This document shows positions 33,445 through 42,820 of a stretch of 64,000 bases of DNA, in pieces (the stretch's first letter is position 1; the number at the start of each line of letters is the position of its first letter). Made by a program: the position numbers and the translations under genes. The stretch comes from Dioszegia crocea. Taxonomy: Eukaryota > Basidiomycota > Tremellomycetes > Tremellales > Bulleribasidiaceae. Under the pieces are notes generated by a model. That model worked only from the letters and a program-made list of their open reading frames with translations. It was not told where the DNA came from and searched no databases. The stretch covers positions 781,604 through 845,603 of the forward strand of contig BCKK01000008.1 of the NCBI GenBank assembly GCA_001600615.1, read 5' to 3'.

Positions 33445-34739
33445 CCTGCACGATGATCTTCAAATTATCCCTTACGAAGATGTTCGGCGATCCCCTTTGC
33501 ATCCCCATATGCGTCGGCGCCTTCATCCTCCTCATGGCCACATACTTCCTCTTGGATCGTAAGCGAAAGTGCCTCGCTCGGTATCGGCTATACACCACCC
33601 CCGATATCCTCCTCCAAATCTTCCCCCTCCTCCCACGCGCCGATCTCGCAAATTGTTGCCTTGTAAATCGCCTATTCTTCGATCTGGGCTGTACAGAGTT
33701 GTACGGGTCTCGGGACGGCATTTTGGTAGGGATTCGCCGCTACTATGGGTGGGGCGGAGACCATCCATCCCACCACCTGATCACCAGCAGCAAGCGTACC
33801 CTCCTGGCGGGCGCCGATCGGCCGATTGAGACAGATACTACGAACCCTGAAATTATGGAGATCGTCCACGATCTTTACATATGCGCGATACCCCCTTATC
33901 GCCTCTTCCGCCGATTCAAACCCTCCCCCACAAAGCTGCGGCTATTGCGCCACGTCAGGCACATAATTTACGCCACGGATCGGAAGAGGGAGTATGACTC
34001 CCTTAATTCGACCGGCTGGTTTCCCATCCTCGAGACTCTCTCCATCCAGATCACTGGTCCAAGGTATGCCAAGCCTAATTGGTCTGACCCCTTCCTCTCC
34101 AATCTCAGGCCGCGACACGTCCGAATCACCCACATCTGCACTCTCTGCACCCTCGGCAGCCGATACGGGGGAACGTTTTCATTCTACCTCGACTCCCTTC
34201 TCGGCTCCCGCGTCAATAGAGTCACCATACACTTTATCGACTTTGCTATTCACCCGCAGGTGGATCCTACCAAGACGAAAGTCATCGACGTTAAATGGCC
34301 GCCGTCAGTGAAACACATTGACCTCGTCTTTCTCGCGCCTACTTCCGACTCACGCGACGGCGCCTTTTGGTCCGTTCCCCTTCACGACTTCACTCATACT
34401 TGCCCGCCCCTAATCCCAGCCGGAAAGTTTGACCAAGTCATCCGGACTATCGTTGCGCTCCTCACGTCTGTGAGCAAGCTTGAGGTCACCATACGGATCA
34501 TCGGGATGAGCGCGTATACTGCCGATATTGGCCATCCGTATCCTTGGTCTGTGGCAGGGACGGAGCAATGGGGTGAGGCTGAAGCGGAGAAATTCGAAAG
34601 GACTTTGACATCTGTCTACCTTACTGGATTGAAGAGGGGAGGAGTGGCGGAAGAGTTGGCAGGGGAGCGTGTGAGGGAGTTACGGTTCATGTCCATGGAG
34701 GATTATAAGCAAGAAGTGGCTTATGCGCCCTTCGCGTGA
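33402..34739 (+). CDS. F-box-like array member 4, 445 aa
   Basis: Intact frame. ATG 33402 (MQSCETEISLHPFP) is possible, but ATG 33453 or 33480 would also keep the transmembrane segment PLCIPICVGAFILLMATYFLL (residues 31-51). F-box at 65-101 (YTTPDILLQIFPLLPRADLANCCLVNRLFF), then GSRDGILVGIRRYYGW. The body has PIETDTTNPEIMEIV, TKLRLLRHVRHIIYATDRKREYD, NLRPRHVRITHICTL, LLGSRVNRVTIHFIDF and KWPPSVKHIDLVFLAP. The C-terminus is SMEDYKQEVAYAPFA. A TACGTAAC half-motif occurs at 33061-33068. Subfamily with members 2 and 3. Confidence 0.85.
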   Translation: MQSCETEISLHPFPTCTMIFKLSLTKMFGDPLCIPICVGAFILLMATYFLLDRKRKCLARYRLYTTPDILLQIFPLLPRADLANCCLVNRLFFDLGCTELYGSRDGILVGIRRYYGWGGDHPSHHLITSSKRTLLAGADRPIETDTTNPEIMEIVHDLYICAIPPYRLFRRFKPSPTKLRLLRHVRHIIYATDRKREYDSLNSTGWFPILETLSIQITGPRYAKPNWSDPFLSNLRPRHVRITHICTLCTLGSRYGGTFSFYLDSLLGSRVNRVTIHFIDFAIHPQVDPTKTKVIDVKWPPSVKHIDLVFLAPTSDSRDGAFWSVPLHDFTHTCPPLIPAGKFDQVIRTIVALLTSVSKLEVTIRIIGMSAYTADIGHPYPWSVAGTEQWGEAEAEKFERTLTSVYLTGLKRGGVAEELAGERVRELRFMSMEDYKQEVAYAPFA

Positions 34740-34938
34740 GGTAGTCGGGGACATGGAAGCGCATGGCGGCCGGGGGATTTCGGTTTGACTTGTGGCAATC
34801 CTTCGTGGAGTCGGCCGTATGTCTGGAGATGTTGCTTGGAGTCGTATATGAGAGTCCGGTATGCGTACCGTGACTCGTCTCTACTGTAAGTCTATAGCTT
34901 CAATAGCTTGGCCGGTGGCAAATCCAAGTTGACACTGT

Positions 34939-34954
34939 TACGTAACACGTTTCA
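34939..34954 (+). promoter_or_regulatory. Shared array motif TACGTAAC-AC-GTTTCA, copy 2
   Basis: Ends 83 bp before the ATG of member 5. Identical to copy 1 except for one base of the two-base spacer. Confidence 0.55.
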
Positions 34955-35037
34955 GAACCCAATTGTATCCCAATTTGCCCTTCGCCGTGTCAATCAACCA
35001 GACTGTACCTCTCTAATCGCTAAAGATTGGACACAAG

Positions 35038-36411
35038 ATGCTCACAGTCATGGTACTGCTCATTTGCACACTCAAAAGTGTCTTCTACCCCCTCCTCTCC
35101 TTTATTTCAATCATCCTCTACGGTCGAATACAAGACCGGATCGATGCCCGAATTGAGGCCTTCCTTTATCCCAAAATGCACCTCGCCTCCTTATGCATCC
35201 GGCTACATCTCATCCCCTTCTACCGCACTCATATACTCCGCCGTCCAACCCCACTCAGTATCGCCACTATCGACCTCTTACCCCATATCCTCTCCCAACT
35301 TACCCGCTCGGACCTCGTGCGATGCTGTCGCGTCAGCCACATCTTCTTCGAGCTGGCTGGCAAAGAGCTCTACGGCGATCGGAAGGGCGTGCTCGTTGGG
35401 AAAGAGCGATACTATCACTGGCTGGGTGGTGGCAATCCGGATACACCCAACATACACATTGTTATGCCCGTCATCAGACGGTCGCTCTTTGCTGGCATCA
35501 AACAGCCGGAAGAGTTTGACGTCAGCGATTTAACTCTCCGCGCAGATATCCAAGCCCTCCGTGCTCCCCCGTGGCCCTTTCACTATATCGACGCTATCCC
35601 CATCCGTCCCTTCACGCTTTCCAAAATGAAGATCGGATTGTTGCGGAATATTCGGCACCTGATATACACAACCGATCTCTGCCGAGAGCTCGACACTATT
35701 GATTCCATCTCCCTCTTCCCCCGCCTCGAAACTCTTACGGTCCAGTACATTGACTACTACGCTCAATGGGACCATCCCTTCCTCTCCAACCTCCGCCCGA
35801 AGCACCTCCGCCTCATTCATCTCCACATCTTCAGCCCGACCGGCCCGTACCCATGCCCCCTCACCTCCGCACTAGGGTCCAGGGCAGAGAAAGTGACTGT
35901 CCACTTTATGAGCTGCCATGGAATGAGCGGTGTCGGGACGTCACATATCAAATGGCCAGCGTCCCTCAGACAACTCGACGTCATCATTGCCGAACCCGCT
36001 CTTGATACCAGATCACACTCCCCCCGACACGTTCCTCTTCACTCCTTCACGACCGTACGAACTCCTCTCATCCCGCCAATTAGCTTCAACAGCATCGTGG
36101 GGTCCTTCCTCAATCTGATGCTGTGGGCTATGCCACCAGGAGAGGGCGTCTGTACGAAGGTGCGTCTCATCGTTGGGCGAGGGGATGGGGTGGCGTCTGG
36201 GCCAGGAGAGGAAGTTGAAGAGGCTGGGCGCCCGTCAGATCAGGGTGCTGCATTCTCAAAGGCAATGAAGGAGAGATATACCGGCGTGGTCGATGGCCTC
36301 ATGGCGGAGTTGGCGGAGTTGGCGGTGGAGTTGAGGGCGGAATACTTGGCAAAGATGGAGTTTGTCACCGTAGAGGAGTATATGAAAGAGAAGGATTGCT
36401 TGCCGCTCTGA
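35038..36411 (+). CDS. F-box-like array member 5, 457 aa
   Basis: Intact intronless gene. The protein starts directly with a hydrophobic helix (MLTVMVLLICTLKSVFYPLL, residues 2-28), a signal-anchor pattern. F-box at 76-112 (IATIDLLPHILSQLTRSDLVRCCRVSHIFFELA), then YGDRKGVLVGKERYYHWLGG. The body has RRSLFAGIKQPEEFD, LRAPPWPFHYI, SKMKIGLLRNIRHLIYTTDLCRELD, HPFLSNLRPKHLRLIHLHI, LGSRAEKVTVHFMSC and KWPASLRQLDVIIAEP. Before the C-terminus (TVEEYMKEKDCLPL) is a short in-frame repeat (AELAELAVEL, from GGCGGAGTT units near 36304). Closest to members 1 and 6. Confidence 0.87.
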   Translation: MLTVMVLLICTLKSVFYPLLSFISIILYGRIQDRIDARIEAFLYPKMHLASLCIRLHLIPFYRTHILRRPTPLSIATIDLLPHILSQLTRSDLVRCCRVSHIFFELAGKELYGDRKGVLVGKERYYHWLGGGNPDTPNIHIVMPVIRRSLFAGIKQPEEFDVSDLTLRADIQALRAPPWPFHYIDAIPIRPFTLSKMKIGLLRNIRHLIYTTDLCRELDTIDSISLFPRLETLTVQYIDYYAQWDHPFLSNLRPKHLRLIHLHIFSPTGPYPCPLTSALGSRAEKVTVHFMSCHGMSGVGTSHIKWPASLRQLDVIIAEPALDTRSHSPRHVPLHSFTTVRTPLIPPISFNSIVGSFLNLMLWAMPPGEGVCTKVRLIVGRGDGVASGPGEEVEEAGRPSDQGAAFSKAMKERYTGVVDGLMAELAELAVELRAEYLAKMEFVTVEEYMKEKDCLPL

Positions 36412-36807
36412 GTAGAGACTTGGGGATATGATGCATAGAATCAGGGTCGGCCTGGAGCACCCTCAGTCCAGACGATGAGGACAGGCTCGTTGGGAGTGGA
36501 CGGAGTAGAAGCAGCAAGTGGAATTTGCCGAATTTTACCCCAGCTCGATATACACGCTCCTGCAATGGGCTCTACTTGGCGCTATCGGTGTATTCATGCG
36601 GCATGTGGACTTCCTCAGCGTATGGCTTCCACAGGCTAAGCGAGGGTGCACCTGTATAAGGTCAACTTTGTCATGCTGCTTACTAGTGTACGTAACGCGT
36701 TTCAAGTTCTCGTGCCTCTCGCTGTGCCCCTTCACATCGCCAATCCGTCTCAACATCATCCTCAATAGTGGCCAGACACATCATAACTGTCGAGAACTGG
36801 GCACACG
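36412..36807. other. Array spacer 5/6
   Basis: No gene supported; the only feature is the shared motif at 36689-36704. Open frames here on both strands do not resemble the family. Confidence 0.4.
36689..36704 (+). promoter_or_regulatory. Shared array motif TACGTAAC-GC-GTTTCA, copy 3
   Basis: Identical to copy 1; it ends 103 bp before the ATG of member 6. Confidence 0.55.
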
Positions 36808-38126
36808 ATGTTCAATCCCATCAGGACCCTCACACGAATGGTCGTGTTCGTCATCGACGTCTTCCTCGATCTCATAACCGAACCCCTCCATGACTTCCTA
36901 CTATGGTTTAACGCCAAGCTCGATGCAATCAATCACCCCCGCCTCCACCTCATCCACCCCTTCTTCCGACCCTACCTCATCAAGGAGTATCGCGACTACC
37001 TCCTTCACCTCCGTCCTCCACCCGATATCGCCACAATCGACATACTCCCTCTGATCCTCTCTCAACTTCCCCGCTCGGACCTCGTACGGTGTTGTCGCGT
37101 CAGCCAACTCTTCCTCGGGCTCGCGGGGGAAGAACTGTATGGCGATCGAGAAGGCGTGCTAGTGGGAAGGCAGAGGTACCACCATTGGCTAGGTGATGCC
37201 CCTCCTCATTTGTCAGAAAGGCACGACATCAGACACAAGAGAAAGCGCACGCTTCTAGCTGGCTTTTCCCAGCCGGAAGACTTTGACGTGAACGACCCCG
37301 AAATCGTAGCATGGGTAGAGGAACAGCGCGCTCTGCCTTGGCCACTCAATTACATCTTCCACCCTCGAGTCCATCCCTTCCAACCTTCCAAGCTCAACTC
37401 GAGCTTCTCCACAATGTTCGCCACCTCATCCTCATCAGCGATCTACGTCGCGAATTCGACACCATAGACTCCACCTCCCTTTTCCCACATCTCCACACTC
37501 TCACGATCCAACTCATTGCGGATCTACCCCAATGGGACCAGCCTTTCCTATCCCACCTTGGTCCAACCCATATCCGGCTCACCCGCCTCTTCACTCCCGG
37601 CATAGAGTTTCCTCTCGATGGCGGTATAGGATCGGAGGTGAAGATGATCACACTGCATTTCACCGAGTGCAGCGAAGTGAGCGAACTTTCCGTCCAGAAG
37701 TTCAAGTGGCCACCGTTGCTCGAGCAACTCGACCTCGTCTTCGCGACATCCACTTCCAATCCCCCGTCATCCACATCACAGGACGTGCCCCTCCAGTCAT
37801 TCTCAACCGTCCGACCCCCTCATCTACATGGAGGAGAGCTGGACCTCAGGATTTTGGCTCTGGAAGTCATACTCATCATACTGTCGGCGTCGATGCGGAC
37901 GAGAGCCTTACGAGTGCGCTTCATCGGTCTGGCGGGAAAGGATGTGAATGAGGATAGGGAGGATGGGAATAACGAGACGATTATGGAGGGGCCAGAAGAG
38001 CAAGGGGCCGTCTTGATCAGGATGCTGAGGAAGTCTCACGCGAAATTGTGCTCTGAGGAGCTCCGGAAGGTGGATTTCGTGACATTCGAGGAGTATTGTA
38101 ATGAGAAGGATTATGTGCCGCTCTGA
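36808..38126 (+). pseudogene. F-box-like array member 6, broken by a 1-base deletion
   Basis: The first frame (36808-37467) encodes MFNPIRTLTRMVVFVIDVFL (hydrophobic start), an F-box at residues 74-111 (IATIDILPLILSQLPRSDLVRCCRVSQLF), YGDREGVLVGRQRYHHWLGD and RALPWPLNYI, as in member 5. At 37396-37398 one base is missing relative to paralogues (SKL-K/N-xELL). The family sequence continues in another frame (LELLHNVRHLILISDLRREFD, DQPFLSHLGPTHIRLTRL, KWPPLLEQLDLVFA) to FEEYCNEKDYVPL at 38126. No intron can explain it, since the sequence on both sides is conserved family sequence. A pseudogene or an assembly/sequencing error are the two readings. Confidence 0.75.
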
Positions 38127-38591
38127 CCTCAGTAGCTAGATATGTAGCTGTGTACGTACGTATAACCTTTCTCACCAAGTCCGACTGAAGGGGCCACGGG
38201 CCAAACGCACCGGCCAAGTTGAGGCAAGCGCTACGTATTCAGTCTAAAGTGTCACACTCACTGGAAACGCTTTACGTAACTTGTTTCAGAGTTGACGCGT
38301 CGCGTCGCGTCCGAGAGTTCCAGGGTCAAAACCTTGAATTCTACTTTCAATTTCCCCTCATCGTCCTCTCAACACCTACTCTAATCTTATACGTGTCTTT
38401 GCGCTTCATGTCTCTGGAACATCATCACCGGAGGAGGTGTGTGAGCACAGACGTACTAAACAGCTGACCGGAGGACGAAACTCACACGCGTATAATCTCC
38501 GAAAACGATACAGGCGTCGAAGTAAACGCGTCTCTGCTCCAGACTAACATGCGCGCTTCGCCTTGCTCCCCCATCCAACCTGGCATTCAAG
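38127..38591. other. Array spacer before member 7 remnant
   Basis: It contains the shared motif at 38273-38288 and a short GCGTC triplet tandem (38297-38315). No gene seen. Confidence 0.4.
38273..38288 (+). promoter_or_regulatory. Shared array motif TACGTAAC-TT-GTTTCA, copy 4
   Basis: The same 16-mer with spacer TT, about 300 bp before the remnant gene of member 7. Its retention in front of a decayed copy supports duplication of the whole promoter-gene unit. Confidence 0.5.
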
Positions 38592-38880
38592 ATGATTTAC
38601 GACTACGACCTGTACTTGGACCCCTCTGTCAGGTACCAGAGCGGTGGCTACCACATCTCGATCAAAACTTCGCTCGGAGTGGATTTCCTCCTCCCACTCA
38701 GTTTACTCTACCTCACATTCTCCTTGGTCTACCTCTGCATCGTCACCACACACTACATCATACTGGCCGCTGGGGCCAGAGTCACCTCTATTACCACTCG
38801 TCAAAGGGAATGGCGTACATCTGAGAGCTGATCGAGTGAGCCGGCGGGGCAAATAGGGATGGGAATGGCGTGAGCGGAGA
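38592..38880 (+). pseudogene. Array member 7, truncated N-terminal remnant
   Basis: An open frame of 79 codons (MIYDYDLYLDPSVRYQSGGY) contains a strong transmembrane stretch, VDFLLPLSLLYLTFSLVYLCI, placed as in family N-termini, then stops at 38831. Just after, GGGATGGGAATGGCGTG (38856-38872) nearly matches the bases encoding GDRNGVL in member 1 (GGGATCGGAATGGCGTG), in the expected order but with the F-box lost. Beyond 38880 no family sequence is seen. Together with the upstream motif copy this reads as a deleted paralogue. A short expressed membrane peptide cannot be excluded. Confidence 0.5.
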
Positions 38881-39173
38881 TTCGAGGAGATCATACGTGG
38901 GGGTGGAGAAGGTTAGGGGGATGGAGGCTTGGAGGCAGTCTCGTTGGGGGGTCCGAGCACATGATGTCGGGGTATGAGGGCTAGACGGACAATTTAGAGC
39001 TTCATTCATCTGACTGGTTGTATCAGGCGTAGTCGCCGCCATATATAGTCCTCCGAACAACTAGTATATATATCTAGTCTCTGTGTGATCTGTCTGCTGT
39101 AGGGAGGGCTGGCTCCATCGAGTCTGGAAAAGCGTACGACCGTTGGACCAGCTTGCGCTGTGAATCATCTATC

Positions 39174-40671
39174 ATGGCACACGGACTCCCCACTTTCAGG
39201 CACGGAAGCGAAGGCGTCCAAGCCAAACGCAACGCGCAACATCGTTCAGCCTTTTCATCATCCTTCAGCCCATCCTCCAGCACTCAGCACGGAGATCCCT
39301 TCCGACGATGGCAACCCTGCGCCAGACACTCCACAGTCTTGGTTGAACATCTCAGCCGAGCGCTGGGCCATCAGCATCAGCGTCGTAATCCTCTATGTCC
39401 TCTTCGGCCCGAGAATGATCGCCGCCATCATTATCCCAATCCGTCGCGCCTATCACCGCTCCCTCGCTCGTAACCGCGGCGTACAGCTCTTTCCCCTCCT
39501 ACGAAGCACTCCCACTCGCCAGTCCCCCAAACTCACGTACGACATCCTCTCCATCATTTTCTCTCACGTTAGCCCCCGAGATCTCGCCAGCTGCAGTCAG
39601 GCGAATCAACTCTTCTTCGAGGCGTCCACCAAAGCCTTATATGGCTCAAGGGAGGGCGTGCTGGCAGGAAGGCAGCGGGTGTATACTTGGGCTGGGCCCA
39701 AAGATCCTGACCTTGGCGGGCGCAATGTAACCAATACCCGGGAGGCGTGCTCGGTGTTTAGCGGTCTCGACTATCCCGCCAACAACGACACATCTAATAT
39801 TGATGTACGAAAGCGTCTCGCTAGGGCCTACACACAAACTACCTTCTTCCCTCCCTCCTTCGTGCCATTTCAACCATCCAAATTGAAGCTCAGGCTTTTA
39901 CGACAAGTCAGGCATATCACGTATCAAACCGACCGTCCTATGGAGTTTGACGGCCTGATCTCTACCGACTACTTCCCCCTCCTCGAAACACTTACCGTCC
40001 AGCAGGTCGAGCTAGAAGCGTACTGGCACCACCCCTTCCTCCGCAACTTGCGTCCTAAACACATACGCCTCACCCACATCCGCAATCTCGGCAGCAACTT
40101 TGCCGACCCCCCTTATCCGCTCGATACCGAGGTTGGATGCCAAGCCGAGAAAGTGACTCTACACTTTCTCGACTTTGATCTAGCTACTCCGAACGACGGC
40201 GACGTTATGGATGTTCAATGGCCCGCTAGGCTAAAGCAAGTCGACCTTGTCTTTATGGCGTCAGCCTCCCCCAACGATCCAACCACTCAGCGCCGCGGGC
40301 CCGTCCTGTCCTTCTCCGATGTGATCACGCCTCCCCTCCTCGATTCTGAACTCAGCGATGTCGCTGAAGCTGTCGGTAAGATCATCTCGTCTGCCTGCAA
40401 CACAGACGCAAAGGTCAGGCTGGTGGGTTTAGGCGGGGGGATGGAGGCGGTGACAGGGTTGAGGAACAGGGCGGCGGATGGGGGTGTACAGACAATACAG
40501 CTCAGGACGCTATTGGAGGCAGGTGTCGGTCAATCGGCGATGCTGGGAGGGAGGGGACGAAGCGAGGCGCAGGCAAGGGTAGATGGAATGGAGTACGTGA
40601 CGTTGGACGAGTACAGGGAGGAGCAGGATTTCTTGCCGTATCGATCCGGTTTTCCCAAGCTTGCCACGTAG
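39174..40671 (+). CDS. F-box-like array member 8, N-terminus uncertain
   Basis: The family frame is open from 39160 to 40671, but its first in-frame ATG is at 39415, inside the hydrophobic anchor (ERWAISISVVILYVLFGPRMIAA). An ATG at 39174 lies in another frame (MAHGLPTFRHGSEGVQAK), so a small intron or frameshift near 39200-39330 is needed to include the anchor. The F-box reads KLTYDILSIIFSHVSPRDLASCSQANQLFFEA, then GSREGVLAGRQRVYTWAG. The body has SKLKLRLLRQVRHITYQTD, HPFLRNLRPKHIRLTHIRNLG, VGCQAEKVTLHFLDFD and QWPARLKQVDLVFMAS. The C-terminus VTLDEYREEQDFLPY has an extra tail RSGFPKLAT, shared in part with the edge fragment at 63750 (PGFPKLDR). Confidence 0.78.
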
Positions 40672-40925
40672 CTCCATAGGACGCATATTATAACGCCTGA
40701 GGCATAAGACATGTAAAATCAGATCCTTTGCCAGGGCTACCTGGCCTGCTAGCCACATCCCAGCGCCCGTCGGCAATATGGATGCTTTGGTGCCTGAACG
40801 CCATATCAGCAATCGCCTATTCGCATGCCATCTATCGTCTCTCTTTCACATCACCATCTATTGGCTCTACGACAACCTAGCTGGGAAGCATCGACTCGTG
40901 CACGCAGCTGCTCTCCAGAGCTGAG

Positions 40926-42338
40926 ATGCCACCCACCATCACTCGAAATGACTTCGATGTGCTGAACGTCTACACTTCCACCATGCAAGTCGACAACGCC
41001 ACAGCTCTCGACACCCCACGTCCCGAAATAACCATATTGGACATACTCTTGCTATCGTCACCAGTGCTCGCGCCGTTGATCCTTGTGATGATCGCGTTGC
41101 TTGTCATTGTCCTCTACAAAATACTCCTCGAGCTCATATTCGTTACCCCCCTATTGCTCAATCGGCTTCTCCTCCCAATTCACACTCGTCTCGTCCCGTC
41201 CGCCAAGAAGTACATCCTGCTTCGACCTACTCCCTCGGTCGACTTCGAGCTTATCCTCCCTCTCGTCATCCCTTATCTACCAAGGCGAGACCTCGTCAGG
41301 TGCTGTCGAGTCAACCTGGGATTTTTGGAAGTCTGTGGTAAGGCGCTATACGGCTCAAGCGGCGGCTTGGTTGCTGGAGAGGAGCAATACTATACCTGGC
41401 AAGGAGCTAGTAGTCCGATGGGAAGATATCTACCAAAATCGGTACGCTCCAAGCCGTCGTTATTCGCTAGCGTCGACCGGTCGAAGCGGTACGACACGTC
41501 CGAGCCGATCCTCCCACAATACTTTGATAGGCTACTTGAAGTCAAACATCCAGCACGCCCCTCACAACTAAAGCGCGAGCTTTTCGGCCACGTTCGACAC
41601 CTCACATTCGGTATCGACATCTGCCAGTACAGCGACCACGATCACCTCGATTCCCGCGACATGTTCCCCTCCCTGATCACCCTCACCCTCCCCTCCATCC
41701 ACATGTCCACATCTATCTGGGAGCTTCCCCTCCTCGCTAATCTCAGACCTCGACATATCCGTCTCACTCTCATACGGGCTCTCGGCATCAGCCTCAGCAG
41801 TCCTCGTTATTACCTCGGTTCCGGTCTCGGATTCAAGGCGAAGAAAGTGACGCTCCACTTTGTCGATTGCGAGTTGGCAAGACCTCCAACTACGCAAAGT
41901 CTCGTCGTCGGTTGGCCAAAAGCTATGAACCAGCTCGACCTGGTCTTTATGACTCCTACCCCAAGTACGACATTACCCTATCACTCTTTCGTCCGCCCCC
42001 AAACACTCACTATCCCCGAATCGGACCTGCGCCTCGTCGCTATTACCATTTCCACCATCATTGCGTCGGCATCGGCGATGACCAGTGGCGGGAAAATTCG
42101 CATTGTTGGCTTGACGGAGACGCCAGGTTACACTCTGGATGACGATGAATTGTACGGGGATGATTTAGTGGAAGATGAGCTGCAGACCACGAGGTTCTCG
42201 GAGATCTTGAAGGAGGAGTATACGACTTTGCTCAAGGGTAAGGGGGTGAAGCAAGAGAGGGCGGAGATGCGGGCTGGGAGCTTGGAGTTTGTGAGATTGA
42301 AGGAATACATGAGAGAAGGGGGTATGCCTCCGTTCTGA
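40926..42338 (+). CDS. F-box-like array member 9, 470 aa
   Basis: Intact intronless gene. About 35 N-terminal residues precede a very long hydrophobic region (41-78: SSPVLAPLILVMIALLVIVL continuing), enough for one or two membrane passes. F-box at 106-142 (FELILPLVIPYLPRRDLVRCCRVNLGFLEV), then GSSGGLVAGEEQYYTWQG, where the usual RxGVL is GGL. The body has LKRELFGHVRHLTFGIDI, NLRPRHIRLTLIRALG, YYLGSGLGFKAKKVTLHFVDCE and GWPKAMNQLDLVFMTPTPS. The C-terminus is RLKEYMREGGMPPF. It pairs with member 10 on many shared residues (LIRALG, YYLGS, MTPTPS/MVPTPS, the MPPF/VPPF end). Confidence 0.87.
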   Translation: MPPTITRNDFDVLNVYTSTMQVDNATALDTPRPEITILDILLLSSPVLAPLILVMIALLVIVLYKILLELIFVTPLLLNRLLLPIHTRLVPSAKKYILLRPTPSVDFELILPLVIPYLPRRDLVRCCRVNLGFLEVCGKALYGSSGGLVAGEEQYYTWQGASSPMGRYLPKSVRSKPSLFASVDRSKRYDTSEPILPQYFDRLLEVKHPARPSQLKRELFGHVRHLTFGIDICQYSDHDHLDSRDMFPSLITLTLPSIHMSTSIWELPLLANLRPRHIRLTLIRALGISLSSPRYYLGSGLGFKAKKVTLHFVDCELARPPTTQSLVVGWPKAMNQLDLVFMTPTPSTTLPYHSFVRPQTLTIPESDLRLVAITISTIIASASAMTSGGKIRIVGLTETPGYTLDDDELYGDDLVEDELQTTRFSEILKEEYTTLLKGKGVKQERAEMRAGSLEFVRLKEYMREGGMPPF

Positions 42339-42820
42339 GCTGGAGTTGGGGCGAGTCATCAGGGTCATGAGCGGGCGGTCTAAGGCAGGCGAGAAGGGTG
42401 TGGCGGCAGGTCATGAGCGGTGTATATAAGGGAGTAGATCAGGGAGCTAGGGAATCGGGGGTTAGGCTTGGACTGGTTGTATATACTTACGTTGGAATTC
42501 TTATGATAGTGCAAACATGTATGCTCTGGGCATGCTCTACGGCCGAGGAGCTGTTGTCCTGTGTAGGCAGGCTGCATCCTGTCTAGCCACTCTTCCAGCT
42601 TATTCGTAGCTTGAGATGGCATATATATATATAGTGCCACACAGTCCAGCCATTTCGAGCTCATCTGACATCATGTGGCTCAAAATTCCCAGCTTCTGCT
42701 GTGCCTTTTGCATCATCATCATCATGACGCTCAATATCCAAAAGAGGCCAACATTCCGTACCGCTGAAGATCCACTCTCATCAGCTCTTCACGCTCGTCG
42801 ACTGTTGAGTTCCAGTCGAC
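42339..42820. other. Array spacer 9/10
   Basis: TGTATATAAG at 42421-42430 and a short (TA)n run at 42620-42631 (CATATATATATATAG). An ATG at 42673 opens a frame with a hydrophobic start (FCCAFCIIIIM) that overlaps the start of member 10 in another frame; it is probably a leader or uORF. Confidence 0.4.

Noticed and set aside
37314..37390. An intron to repair member 6
   Set aside because: The GT...AG pair would delete RALPWPLNYI...PSK, which member 5 conserves, and it does not restore the frame.
39160..39173. Member 8 start at 39160
   Set aside because: The codon is GTG, not an initiator for a nuclear fungal gene.
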